From CAZFJG01 sp964410915 (GTDB lineage: Bacteria; Synergistota; Synergistia; Synergistales; JAFGMB01), in assembly GCA_964410915.1 (NCBI GenBank), contig CAYPIU010000041.1:1-15429 (forward strand): DNA of 15,429 nucleotides, written 5' to 3'. The position numbers and the translations under genes are program-made. Under the pieces are notes generated by a model. The model was not told the DNA's origin, made no database searches, and saw nothing but the letters and a program-made list of their open reading frames with translations. Numbering within the stretch: the first letter of the stretch is position 1; each line of letters starts with the position of its first letter. Positions 7,206-14,811 of this stretch are shown piece by piece.

Positions 7206-8411
7206 TTAAAGTTCCGAAAGAGGAAGAGAGACCACTCCTTCAGTTATGGGTACTGTGGTTTTACCAGGGTTTACCAGAAATGTATGTGCTATTTTTTCGT
7301 TCAGTTCCTTTTTCATGAAACGAAGGCCTTTTGTGGCAGCCTTGTCTGTTTTTACTGTTGGTGAGGTTTCAAGGATCTCCAGTTTTTCCTTTCCTTCTAT
7401 TACGATACTTACTTCCATTCCCGTTGCTTTCTTCCAGAAATATATCCCATTATCCAGGCCTCTGTGTTTAATAGATCTGTATATCTCGTTGATAACACCT
7501 GTCTGGAATATGATCCCCTTAAACTTTGAATTAAGTATTTCTTTGACATTCCTTAAGCCCAGAAGAAAACATAGCGATCCTGTATTTGTAAAGTAAGCTT
7601 TGTCTGTCTTTATAACCTGACTTTTAACTCCTGTTGAATATGGTGTAAGTATTATTACCTGGTTTGAGAGAACAAGAAGATCGAGCCAGGTTCTGGCTAT
7701 ATGAAGTGTTGTGCCGATTTCTCTTGCCATGTCCGAGAGATTTAATGGCTGCCCTGTTTTCAGGGCAAGAAGTTTCATGAAATCGGAGAATGGTTCAGAA
7801 AGGATCTTTCTTCGACGACGGCTCAATTCCCTGTTTATAACCGAATCAATGTAATCTCTGAACCATTCATGTGGATCAATATACTTGTTTGCGATGATCT
7901 CCGGCATGCCACCCTTCAGCAGATTTTCCCAAAGGAATTCACCATGAAGGAATGGGCTGCGCATCCGGGCTCCTTCTTCCCAGGGTAGCACTGCATCAGG
8001 GGTACCAGCCAACTCCCGCAGACTCATGGGGAATAACATAAATGATGCAGTATCTTCAAGTCCGTAGTAGATGTCTTCCCTTGGGTCACAAGTTCCCGCC
8101 AGAATATATCTTTTTTCTGGATCCCTGCTGTTCTTCAATGCCCGTAATATTGCTTCACCAAGTTCAGGTGCTCTTTCGATACCGTCAAAAATAGCAGGTG
8201 AGTATGTTCCTGCAAGGAAAAAGTCAGGATCTTCAGAAGCAAGGCCAGAGATCTCCGGATCCTTGAGATCGATATAGTTCCATCCATTGGAACAGACCTG
8301 CCGAATAATTGTTGTCTTCCCGGACTTTGAAGGACCCAGAACTCTGACGAGTCTGCATTTTTTCACAGCGTCTTCAATGAGGGAAGAAAGTGTTCTATTA
8401 TAAATAGCCAT
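7206..8411 (-). CDS. AAA ATPase of the AAA_14/DUF4143 family with altered Walker B
   Basis: 401 aa from the ATG at 8411, which has GGAGG 7 bases before it; an in-frame TTG at 8447 has no such site. The N-terminal P-loop domain shows Walker A GPSKSGKT (26-33). The Walker B position reads AIFDGIERAPEL (73-84), where this family normally has a 'DE.Q..P' type motif; the catalytic Glu appears replaced by G77. YILAGTCDPRE (102-112) matches the sensor-1 region (usually 'LTGS'), and FPMSLRELAG (127-136) the family's 'SL.E' segment. WFRDYIDSVINREL and the following helical region lead into the C-terminal DUF4143 nuclease-like fold. Family members are widespread but of unknown function; some are thought to be linked to mobile elements or toxin-type systems. 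It lies alone between converging glsA and divergent yjbQ. Confidence 0.85.
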   Translation of the reverse strand: MAIYNRTLSSLIEDAVKKCRLVRVLGPSKSGKTTIIRQVCSNGWNYIDLKDPEISGLASEDPDFFLAGTYSPAIFDGIERAPELGEAILRALKNSRDPEKRYILAGTCDPREDIYYGLEDTASFMLFPMSLRELAGTPDAVLPWEEGARMRSPFLHGEFLWENLLKGGMPEIIANKYIDPHEWFRDYIDSVINRELSRRRRKILSEPFSDFMKLLALKTGQPLNLSDMAREIGTTLHIARTWLDLLVLSNQVIILTPYSTGVKSQVIKTDKAYFTNTGSLCFLLGLRNVKEILNSKFKGIIFQTGVINEIYRSIKHRGLDNGIYFWKKATGMEVSIVIEGKEKLEILETSPTVKTDKAATKGLRFMKKELNEKIAHTFLVNPGKTTVPITEGVVSLPLSEL

Positions 8412-8512
8412 AAACCGTCCTCCAGTATGGTGTTCAAATAAATTCAATTATAATGGGAAATACATGATTTTGAAAAATATTTCATCTTTATAAGAGAGGA
8501 TGTGTTGGAAGT

Positions 8513-8908
8513 ATGATCGAGAAATTTCAGGTTGGAACAAGATCTGTTAATGAACTTAAAGATATAACAGAAAAAATAATGGATATTATTTCCAGAAGTG
8601 GGATCAGTGAGGGTATTTGCAATGTTTTTGTTCCTCATACAACTGCGGCTGTTACTATAAATGAGAATGCTGATCCCGATGTCAAAAAGGATATACTTAT
8701 GGAATTAGGCAAAATAGTTCCTTTTTCAGATGAATATTCCCATTTGGAGGGAAATTCTGCTGCACATATAAAAGCCACACTGACCGGCTGCTCCGAGACG
8801 TTTATCATAAGCCGGGGGCGTCCACTTCTCGGGACCTGGCAGGGGATATTTTTTTGTGAATTCGACGGCCCAAGGGAAAGAACAGTATATGTGAGAGTTT
8901 CCTCATAA
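8513..8908 (+). CDS. yjbQ: YjbQ/UPF0047-family protein
   Basis: 131 aa, a typical length. The conserved family boxes are all present: VPHTTAAVTINENADPDV (40-57), YSHLEGNSAAHIKATL (75-90) and LLGTWQGIFFCEFDGPRER (105-123). The conserved His residues (H42, H77, H85) and E51/N52 are clustered as in solved structures of the family. Thiamine-phosphate-synthase side activity has been reported for homologues, but the physiological role is unsettled. The ribosome site is modest (TTGGAAGT before the ATG). The gene is divergent from the AAA ATPase and converges on leuA, with a long hairpin between. Confidence 0.92.
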   Translation: MIEKFQVGTRSVNELKDITEKIMDIISRSGISEGICNVFVPHTTAAVTINENADPDVKKDILMELGKIVPFSDEYSHLEGNSAAHIKATLTGCSETFIISRGRPLLGTWQGIFFCEFDGPRERTVYVRVSS

Positions 8909-8960
8909 AAGGGAGACTCCTTTAGATCTGAAGATCACTGGTACAGGAGCGGCTCCCTTT
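8908..8960. terminator. Bidirectional terminator between yjbQ and leuA
   Basis: A long imperfect hairpin. The outer arm is AAAGGGAG (8908-8915) / CTCCCTTT (8953-8960), the middle arm CTCCT (8917-8921) / AGGAG (8945-8949), and the loop holds a further GATCT/AGATC pair. It ends both yjbQ and the leftward leuCDBA transcript. Confidence 0.75.
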
Positions 8961-8981
8961 AACTGTTGTTGAATTGAGCTC

Positions 8982-10532
8982 TCAGGCTGCATTACTTTCA
9001 AGTGTCATGCCTCTTGCCGCGGCAAGCTGAAAAAGCCTGTTAACAGCATTTATATACGCTTTTATGCTTGCTTCTACAATATCAGTGCTGGCTCCCCGGC
9101 CTTGTGAAACGAGGCCCTGTATCTCGAGGGTTATATGTGCTTCACCAATTGCATCCGATCTTTCACTTGCCGCATCGATCTGATAGTTTACCAACTGGGG
9201 ATCCATGGAAATTATGCGTTTGATAGCTGCGTATGAAGCGTCTACAGGCCCGTTACCTGTGGCAGCGTCACTGAGGATCTTCCCTGCGTTCGAGAGGCTT
9301 ATACCTGCTGAGGCCTGTCCCTTTGTGGTATGGACATTAAAATCTGTAAGAACATATTTTCTTTCGGGGGTTATAGCAAGAATATCATTTATCACAAGTA
9401 TTTCTATGTCCTCAGAACTTACCATTTCTTTCCGGTCGCAGAGGTCCTTGAAAAGAGAAAAGGCCTTTGATATTTCTTCAGTTGAAAGCTGGTACCCCAT
9501 TTCTTTGACCTTATCAGCGAAAGCGTGTTTTCCTGAATGTTTTCCCAGAAAAAGATCAGATGACGGGGCGCCTATGTCCAGAGGATCCATTATTTCATAA
9601 GTTGCTTTATTACACATAATACCGTGCTGATGGATCCCGGCTTCATGTGCAAAAGCATTTGAGCCTACGATAGCCTTGTTGGGCGGAACTTGAAATCCGG
9701 TAAGTTTTGAAACGAGACTGCTCGTTGGATAGAGCTGGGATGTATCAAGTCCAGTATAGACCCCGAAATGGTCACCCCTTGTTTTGATCCCCATAACAAC
9801 TTCTTCCAGAGAAGCATTGCCAGCTCTTTCGCCGATACCGTTGATCGTGCATTCAACCTGGCGTACACCCGCTTTTACTGATTCCAGAGAATTGATGACC
9901 GCCATCCCGAGGTCATTGTGGGTATGGACTGACCATACTATATTGCTTCCTTTGTCTGTCCTTCCAATTATTTCTTTTACTATCTCTGAGAACTCATGAG
10001 GAACTGCGTATCCTACAGTATCAGGGATATTTATTGTCGTGGCACCACAGGCTATGGCAGTCTGGAAAACATCCACAAGAAAATCCAGATCCGAGCGACT
10101 GGCATCTTCTGCAGAAAATTCCACGTCATCTACGATCGTCTTTGCATGGGTAACCCATTTTTCAACACTTTCCAGAACCTGTTTTCTGGTCATTTTAAGT
10201 TTGTCCCTGAGATGGATATCACTTGTAGCAATAAAGGTATGGATCCTTGGCCTGAAAGCGTATTTAACTGCTTCACCAGCGATATCTATGTCATGACCAG
10301 AACACCTTGCCAGTCCTGTTATGACAGGGTCTTTGACCGAAGCCGCGATCTCCCTCACTGCTTCGAAGTCCCCCTGTGAGGCTGCAGGGAAACCTGCCTC
10401 TATTATGTCAACCTTGAGTTTTTCCAGCTGCCTGGCTATCTGGATCTTTTCGGCCGTATTGAGATTTATCATGGCCGCCTGTTCTCCGTCTCTTAAAGTG
10501 GTATCAAAAATCAGTACCTGATCCTGTTTCAT
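8982..10532 (-). CDS. leuA: 2-isopropylmalate synthase
   Basis: 516 aa, close to the usual bacterial length. It condenses acetyl-CoA with 2-oxoisovalerate, the first committed step to leucine. The catalytic TIM barrel shows FDTTLRDGEQ (9-18, metal Asp and catalytic Arg), the metal-binding WSVHTHNDLGMA (about 200-211) and GIGERAGNASLEE. The rest of the protein carries the linker with HEAGIHQHG and the C-terminal dimer domain (about 390-505), which binds leucine for feedback inhibition, including the GQASAG and GRGASTDIVEAS stretches. GGAGGGGG precedes the ATG. It is the last gene of leuCDBA, 51 bases after leuB. Homocitrate or citramalate synthase is less likely given the operon. Confidence 0.96.
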   Translation of the reverse strand: MKQDQVLIFDTTLRDGEQAAMINLNTAEKIQIARQLEKLKVDIIEAGFPAASQGDFEAVREIAASVKDPVITGLARCSGHDIDIAGEAVKYAFRPRIHTFIATSDIHLRDKLKMTRKQVLESVEKWVTHAKTIVDDVEFSAEDASRSDLDFLVDVFQTAIACGATTINIPDTVGYAVPHEFSEIVKEIIGRTDKGSNIVWSVHTHNDLGMAVINSLESVKAGVRQVECTINGIGERAGNASLEEVVMGIKTRGDHFGVYTGLDTSQLYPTSSLVSKLTGFQVPPNKAIVGSNAFAHEAGIHQHGIMCNKATYEIMDPLDIGAPSSDLFLGKHSGKHAFADKVKEMGYQLSTEEISKAFSLFKDLCDRKEMVSSEDIEILVINDILAITPERKYVLTDFNVHTTKGQASAGISLSNAGKILSDAATGNGPVDASYAAIKRIISMDPQLVNYQIDAASERSDAIGEAHITLEIQGLVSQGRGASTDIVEASIKAYINAVNRLFQLAAARGMTLESNAA

Positions 10533-10583
10533 GGTCTATCCCCCTCCATCTCCGTGGAACCTTGTTTTCCTGAAACGGTGTCC

Positions 10584-11729
10584 CTATATGTTCTGAAGCT
10601 TTGACATCATTGAAATGATCTTTATCCCGGTTTCGTTCGTAGATGCATTTCCGCCCATTTCCAGGGGTAGATGCTTTTCATCTGAAAACTCGAGGTATTC
10701 AGAAACAGCTTTTTCTATGCCTTTTGCAGCACTTGTTTCTCCTATTGAAGAAAGCAGAAGTGAAGCAGAAAGTATGGCTGCTATTGGATTGGCCTTTTCC
10801 TGGCCTGCAATGTCTGGTGCTGAGCCATGGATAGGTTCGTACATTCCGATCCTGTCCCCGCAATTGGCTCCTGCAGCAACACCAAGTCCACCGCTGATTC
10901 CGGCAAGAAGATCACTTACGATATCGCCAAAAAGATTGGGACACAGAATAACGTCATATTCCCAGGGGTTTCTGACGAGGTGATAGCAAAGTGCATCAAC
11001 ATTGACCGTTTTCATTTTCATGTTGTGTTTTTCTGCTTCACTGGCAGCGATCTCTTCCCAGAATCCATACAACTGGGGCATAGCATTGGATTTTGAAGCG
11101 AGGGTAAATGTTTCAAGTCCTCTTGACGCTGCTTCTTTACAGGCTCTTGCCGTTATCCTTCGGATCCCTTTCTCACTGGCGATACCAAGTTGGACTGCCA
11201 TTGGAGATGACGGTTCAAGTTTAAGGTCAAGTCTGCCTGAAAGATCGTAAAGTCCTCTGGTCAGAGACATATCATAGCTGATATCCTTTTCTGAAGAAGC
11301 CCCCAGCCCCATGTAGAGATCCTCTGTATTTTCCCTGACTACAAGTATGTCAAGTGTTTTATCCCCGGGTATTTTTACAGGTATCGGTACCCTTGGAAAA
11401 GTCTTTGCAGGTCTCAGGTTTGTATACATATCGAAATGGAATCTGAGGGTCAGGAGGATCCCTCTTTCAAGTATTCCCGGTTTTACCCTTGGATCCCCTA
11501 TTGCTCCAAGAAGAATGGCATCCATTTCTTCCATTTCTTTTACGGCCTTACCAGGAAGGATCTCTCCGGTTTTAATGTAATGGCTTGCCCCGAAGGGATA
11601 CTCCACCCATTTGATATCAAAACCGTATATTTCCCCTGCTGCATCTGCAACCTTTCTGGCTTCTCCAATGACCTCCGGTCCTATGCCATCTCCGGCTATC
11701 TGGGCTATTGTGTATTTATTCCGAGACAT
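10584..11729 (-). CDS. leuB: 3-isopropylmalate dehydrogenase
   Basis: 381 aa from the ATG at 11729. It oxidises and decarboxylates 3-isopropylmalate to 2-oxoisocaproate with NAD+. Seen are the N-terminal IAGDGIGPEV (8-17), the substrate-binding Arg-rich stretch LLTLRFHFDMYTNLRP, ENTEDLYMG, the metal site NLFGDIVSDLLAG and the cofactor loop EPIHGSAPDIAG. The 'VKPGILERGILL' form and FHFDMY spacing resemble the subgroup that also contains tartrate dehydrogenases, so the leucine role rests partly on the operon. The start is chosen because AAGG lies in the last codons of leuD and only 4 bases separate the leuD stop from this ATG, which implies translational coupling; a GTG at 11747 overlaps leuD and has no ribosome site. 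Confidence 0.93.
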   Translation of the reverse strand: MSRNKYTIAQIAGDGIGPEVIGEARKVADAAGEIYGFDIKWVEYPFGASHYIKTGEILPGKAVKEMEEMDAILLGAIGDPRVKPGILERGILLTLRFHFDMYTNLRPAKTFPRVPIPVKIPGDKTLDILVVRENTEDLYMGLGASSEKDISYDMSLTRGLYDLSGRLDLKLEPSSPMAVQLGIASEKGIRRITARACKEAASRGLETFTLASKSNAMPQLYGFWEEIAASEAEKHNMKMKTVNVDALCYHLVRNPWEYDVILCPNLFGDIVSDLLAGISGGLGVAAGANCGDRIGMYEPIHGSAPDIAGQEKANPIAAILSASLLLSSIGETSAAKGIEKAVSEYLEFSDEKHLPLEMGGNASTNETGIKIISMMSKLQNI

Positions 11730-11733
11730 TTTC

Positions 11734-12246
11734 TCACGCCTTTCCACTTTCAGTTAGTTTTTCCCTGACGTAGGGGATAAGGCCGCCTGTCGATATCAAA
11801 TTCTGAAGGAATGGAGGAAAGGGGGAGGTATTATATTCTTTGCCAGTTGTTTCATTTCGGATCTTTCCATTTGACGGGTCTACAGAAACGATATCGCCAT
11901 TTTGTATTTCGCTGGAGGCCTCTGGAGAAACAAAGATAGGGAGTCCCACGTTAATGGCATTTCTGAAGAATATCCTGGCGAATGAAGAAGCTATCACACA
12001 GGAGATCCCGGCTCCTTTGATCGCTATTGGTGCATGTTCCCTACTGGATCCGCATCCGAAATTCTCTCCTCCGACGATCATGTCGCCTCTGGATATCTTT
12101 TTTGTAAAATCCGGATCAATATCTTCCATACAATGTTTACCAAGTTCTTTTTCATCGTCTGTTACAAGATATCTGGCTGCAACAATAACGTCAGTGTCAA
12201 TATCATTTCCAAAGGTCCAGGCTTTTCCGCTGTTGATAGTTTTCAT
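11734..12246 (-). CDS. leuD: 3-isopropylmalate dehydratase, small subunit
   Basis: 170 aa, the short archaeal/Thermotoga-type small subunit (bacterial LeuD of the E. coli type is about 200 aa). It forms the swivel domain that closes the active site of LeuC: NDIDTDVIVAARYLV at the start and GGENFGCGSSREHAPIAIK (59-77) with the conserved serines and Arg. The loop that separates isopropylmalate from homoaconitate enzymes reads RYLVTDD here; a Val at this point rather than the Arg of homoaconitase (YLRT) fits isopropylmalate. GGAGG sits within the end of leuC, and the leuC stop and leuD ATG are separated by 2 bases. Confidence 0.95.
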   Translation of the reverse strand: MKTINSGKAWTFGNDIDTDVIVAARYLVTDDEKELGKHCMEDIDPDFTKKISRGDMIVGGENFGCGSSREHAPIAIKGAGISCVIASSFARIFFRNAINVGLPIFVSPEASSEIQNGDIVSVDPSNGKIRNETTGKEYNTSPFPPFLQNLISTGGLIPYVREKLTESGKA

Positions 12247-12248
12247 TA

Positions 12249-13508
12249 TTATTCCTCCAAGTCTCTCGGGTCTGTGATTCTTCCAGTTACTGCACTCGCT
12301 GCTGCAACAAGGGGGCTTGCCAGATATACTTCGCTGTCTGGATGTCCCATCCTTCCCACAAAATTACGGTTACTTGTGGAGACACATTTTTCTCCCGCTG
12401 CAAGTATGCCCATGTGTCCTCCAAGGCAGGGCCCGCAGGTGGGAGTACATATGGATGCACCGGCATCAGCAAAGATCTGGAGATAACCCTTTTTCATTGC
12501 CTCGTTATAGACTTCATAGGAGGCTGGTATTACCACACAGCGGACATTTTCAGCGATCGTTCTATCCTTTAAAATATTTGCCGCCATTTCGATATCCCGT
12601 AATCTCCCATTGGTACATGAACCTATAAAGACCTGGTCGATAAAGGTATCCGAAAAATTTCTTGCCGGGTGTACATTGGAGGGCAAGTGGGGTGCTGCTA
12701 CCATTGGTTCCATTTCATTTACAGGAATATTAACGATATCCTCGTATTCAGCATCCTTGTCCGGGAAAACCGGGGTGAAACTGCGGGAAGCCCTTTGCCC
12801 GGCATAAGCAAGGATCTTTTCATCAGGGACAAAAAGACCTGCTTTGGCGCCGGTCTCCACTGCCATGTTAGAAATGGAGAACCTGTCATCCATGGGAAGA
12901 TCTTCAAGAGCAGTACCATGAAATTCCAATGCCTTGTAGCGGGCCCCCTGAACTCCTATTTTTCCCAGAAGGCTCAGCACCATGTCTTTTCCGGTTATCC
13001 ATTCGGGTCTTTCCCCGTCAAAGTTGATCTTTATCGTGGGAGGCACCATCAGCCAGCTTTTCCCAGTTGCCCAGACTGCAGCAAGGTCTGTTGACCCAAC
13101 CCCGCTGGATAGTGCAGAAAGAGTTCCTCCTGTGCATGTGTGGCTGTCTGCACCGAGTACGATATCGCCAGGCAGGATATATCCCTTTTCAGGCAGAAAT
13201 GCGTGTTCTACACCAACTCTACCTACTTCCCAGAAGAGCATTCCCTGTTTTTTTGCAAATTCTCTTCCTTCCTTTGCCTGCTGTGCAGAGGCAATGTCCC
13301 TGTTTGGAGTAAAGTGGTCAGGTAATATTGCGCATCTTTTCGTGTCAAAAACCTTTTCTGCGCCCATTTCTCTGAAGGAATTTACCGCAGGTGGACCAGT
13401 GATATCGTTTGCAAAAGCGAAATCGACCTTAACCTGACAGATATTGCCAGTATCCACTTTGTCTCTGGTGTGTGATGATATTATTGCCTGTGCGAGTGTT
13501 TTGCCCAT
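12249..13508 (-). CDS. leuC: 3-isopropylmalate dehydratase, large subunit
   Basis: 419 aa from the ATG at 13508, the normal size for the short LeuC/HacA type (aconitase superfamily). It isomerises 2- to 3-isopropylmalate and carries a [4Fe-4S] cluster on C298 (FIGSCTNGR), C358 and C361 (TPTCGPCLGG). Other family boxes are HTRDK (13-17), LPDHFTPN (62-69), GADSHTCTGG (119-128, which also shows the aconitase-type Asp-Ser-His) and STDLAAVWATGK (139-150). AGAGGG lies about 9 bases before the chosen ATG; an in-frame ATG 15 codons upstream has GGAG immediately against it and would give an unusual N-terminal extension. First structural gene of the leu operon, 60 bases after the attenuator terminator. 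Confidence 0.95.
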   Translation of the reverse strand: MGKTLAQAIISSHTRDKVDTGNICQVKVDFAFANDITGPPAVNSFREMGAEKVFDTKRCAILPDHFTPNRDIASAQQAKEGREFAKKQGMLFWEVGRVGVEHAFLPEKGYILPGDIVLGADSHTCTGGTLSALSSGVGSTDLAAVWATGKSWLMVPPTIKINFDGERPEWITGKDMVLSLLGKIGVQGARYKALEFHGTALEDLPMDDRFSISNMAVETGAKAGLFVPDEKILAYAGQRASRSFTPVFPDKDAEYEDIVNIPVNEMEPMVAAPHLPSNVHPARNFSDTFIDQVFIGSCTNGRLRDIEMAANILKDRTIAENVRCVVIPASYEVYNEAMKKGYLQIFADAGASICTPTCGPCLGGHMGILAAGEKCVSTSNRNFVGRMGHPDSEVYLASPLVAAASAVTGRITDPRDLEE

Positions 13509-13568
13509 TTTGTCACATCCCTCTGTAAGTTTTGTTGAAAATCTTTTTCCCATCTCCGGTTAAAACGC

Positions 13569-13610
13569 AAAAAAAAAAGGGGCCGGAACCCTTTTCGGGT
13601 TCCGGCCCCT
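13569..13610 (-). terminator. Attenuator terminator of the leu operon
   Basis: On the minus strand a perfect 14-bp stem AGGGGCCGGAACCC / GGGTTCCGGCCCCT (13610-13597 / 13591-13578) with a GAAAA loop is followed by ten T (13578-13569, the first being the last stem base). It lies between the leader peptide stop (13622) and leuC (13508). It should stop almost all transcripts unless it is disrupted, which fits attenuation. Confidence 0.93.
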
Positions 13611-13621
13611 GGATCAGGCAG

Positions 13622-13717
13622 TCATAGACTACCATTCACTCCGGGAGGAAACCCGCAGTAACCAAGTAGTCCGAGGAGAAGATCACTTTTGGAAATTATT
13701 GAAAAGATCCCTTGCAT
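13622..13717 (-). CDS. leuL: Leucine leader peptide (leu attenuator)
   Basis: 31 codons, ATG at 13717 and TGA at 13622-13624, with AAAGGAGG 9 bases before the ATG. Residues 12-18 read DLLLGLL: the codons CTT CTC CTC GGA CTA CTT (13681-13664) place five Leu codons in six. The strong terminator lies 11 bases past the stop, and leuCDBA follows. This is the layout of the enterobacterial leu leader: low charged tRNA-Leu stalls the ribosome at the Leu codons and lets the polymerase read through. A competing hairpin is visible: ACTGCGGG (13659-13652) with CCCGGAGT (13645-13638), one mismatch, and GACTAC with GTAGTC outside it. CGGGTTTCC can also pair with GGAACCCG of the terminator 5' arm with one bulge. 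The peptide ends GFPPGVNGSL. The regulatory role is inferred. Confidence 0.85.
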   Translation of the reverse strand: MQGIFSIISKSDLLLGLLGYCGFPPGVNGSL

Positions 13718-13749
13718 CGGGGTGTTCCTCCTTTTATCAATGGTATTTG

Positions 13750-13775
13750 AAAAAAATGTTCCCGAAATTCGGGAA
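13750..13775 (-). terminator. Hairpin with T-run upstream of leuL
   Basis: The near-perfect palindrome TTCCCGAA-A-TTCGGGAA (13759-13775) can form a 6-bp stem with a 5-base loop. On the minus strand it is followed by CA and seven T (13756-13750). It lies between the likely leu promoter and the leuL ribosome site. It may be a weak second terminator, a DNA operator, or the end of transcripts from the upstream hydratase operon. Confidence 0.45.
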
Positions 13776-13818
13776 ATAAAGCCGTTAATTTTTCCGAACA
13801 ATCAGATAAATTTTAAAG

Positions 13819-13847
13819 AAGATAACAGATTTTAATAAATATGGCAA
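13819..13847 (-). promoter_or_regulatory. Likely promoter of leuL-leuCDBA
   Basis: On the minus strand TTGCCA (13847-13842, 5 of 6), a spacer of exactly 17 bases and TATCTT (13824-13819, 4 of 6). Transcription would begin near 13812, about 95 bases before the leader ATG. Confidence 0.55.
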
Positions 13848-13869
13848 CCCTGGATATAATAGATCACAA

Positions 13870-13900
13870 GCCCGGTTGAAAATACAGATTCCTTCCGGGC
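13870..13900 (-). terminator. Possible weak terminator after hydratase-like gene
   Basis: A GCCCGG / CCGGGC inverted repeat with a 19-base loop lies 61 bases past the hydratase-like stop codon. It has no T-run, so read-through towards the leu operon is possible. Confidence 0.3.
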
Positions 13901-13961
13901 CTGTTAAGAAATAATATTTACGTCAACATCTGATGACAATTAAAACCACCACTTTTCTGTG

Positions 13962-14780
13962 TTAGACAATGTTAATATCAACATCTCCAAGCATTTCATA
14001 CGATGCTTTGTAATGCCCTTTTTCGAGTTTTAATGGAGAAGTTAATGAACCTGTAGATACCACCATCCCCTTTTCTATCTTCAAATTCCTTGACTCAAGT
14101 TTCCGTATAAGCCATTTGAGCGAATCCAGTGGATTCCCGAGGATATCGCATGAAGATCCGCTTGCGATCTGAACGCCATTCCTCAAGAGGGTAAAACGGA
14201 TATGCCCCAGAGTTTCAACATCAAAAATACTTATTCCGATAGGTTTACCGGTCGTTAACTTCCCAGCAGCAGAATTATCAGCTATAAAAAGATTCAGCGG
14301 TATGGATGCTATAGAAGTACAGAAACGGGAGTCAGGAATTTCTATGCCTGGAGCAACGAGTACGTTTTCGGCAAGTTCCCGTTCACTCATTCCGTGATCC
14401 AGATCTGAATCTGCAATAAATACTACTCCTGTTTCGATATTGCTGTTTATGAGGTTCTGATATTTGAAGCACTCTCCTTCAAGATTTCTATCTGTCAGAG
14501 TTCCGTAAGCTGGCTCATCACTAAAATATGGATCCTGGCTTCTGCTATTGAAAATGTTTACCCTGTAACCAGAGATCTGTTCAATATTGTTAGCTACTTT
14601 CTGCAGGGTAACAAGATCCTGTACAGCATAGGCACATGGTATGCTCAAACTGAATATTTCATGTGGCAAACTTTCGATCTTTCTTCCGGAAAGATGTGCT
14701 TCATACAACATCGACGAAGTAGCTATTCGCTGAAGATCCATTTTCTTTGAATGATATCTGTGCATGGTGATTTCGTTCAT
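13962..14780 (-). CDS. Divergent MhpD/2-keto-4-pentenoate hydratase-family protein
   Basis: 272 aa from the ATG at 14780, four bases after the stop of the upstream microprotein; no separate good ribosome site is seen, so translational coupling is likely. The family (fumarylacetoacetase superfamily; hydratases and decarboxylases of 2-oxo acids) is recognised from AYGTLTDR (91-98), PGIEIPDSRF (144-153), LFIADNSAAG (164-173), ASGSSCDILGNPLDSLKWL (206-224) and GMVVSTGSLTSP (238-249). By eye against E. coli MhpD, the paired metal glutamates 'EAE' read ETG here (E116 kept, second Glu now G118), the third (E147) is kept, and the conserved active-site Lys aligns with Arg73. The chemistry may therefore differ from a standard hydratase. 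Substrate unknown. Third gene of the attenuator-led operon. Confidence 0.72.
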   Translation of the reverse strand: MNEITMHRYHSKKMDLQRIATSSMLYEAHLSGRKIESLPHEIFSLSIPCAYAVQDLVTLQKVANNIEQISGYRVNIFNSRSQDPYFSDEPAYGTLTDRNLEGECFKYQNLINSNIETGVVFIADSDLDHGMSERELAENVLVAPGIEIPDSRFCTSIASIPLNLFIADNSAAGKLTTGKPIGISIFDVETLGHIRFTLLRNGVQIASGSSCDILGNPLDSLKWLIRKLESRNLKIEKGMVVSTGSLTSPLKLEKGHYKASYEMLGDVDINIV

Positions 14781-14784
14781 GAAC

Positions 14785-14811
14785 TCAACGATACCCCTCG
14801 AATGGACCTCT
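14785..14811. repeat. 27-bp repeat, copy 1 (coding end of microprotein 2)
   Basis: This stretch matches 14984-15010 at 25 of 27 bases. Read on the minus strand it encodes RGPFEGYR plus the TGA stop in both copies. Both differences fall at third codon positions and are silent, which points to selection on the peptide rather than only on the DNA. Confidence 0.85.

Noticed and set aside
13509..13553. ATG 15 codons upstream as the leuC start
   Set aside because: GGAG directly abuts it with no spacer, and the extension is not found in the short LeuC type; the ATG at 13508 has a correctly spaced site.
13575..13961. T-box or riboswitch in front of the leu operon
   Set aside because: The T-box consensus (AGGGUGG-type bulge) and stem I are not seen; the translated Leu-codon ORF explains the terminator better.
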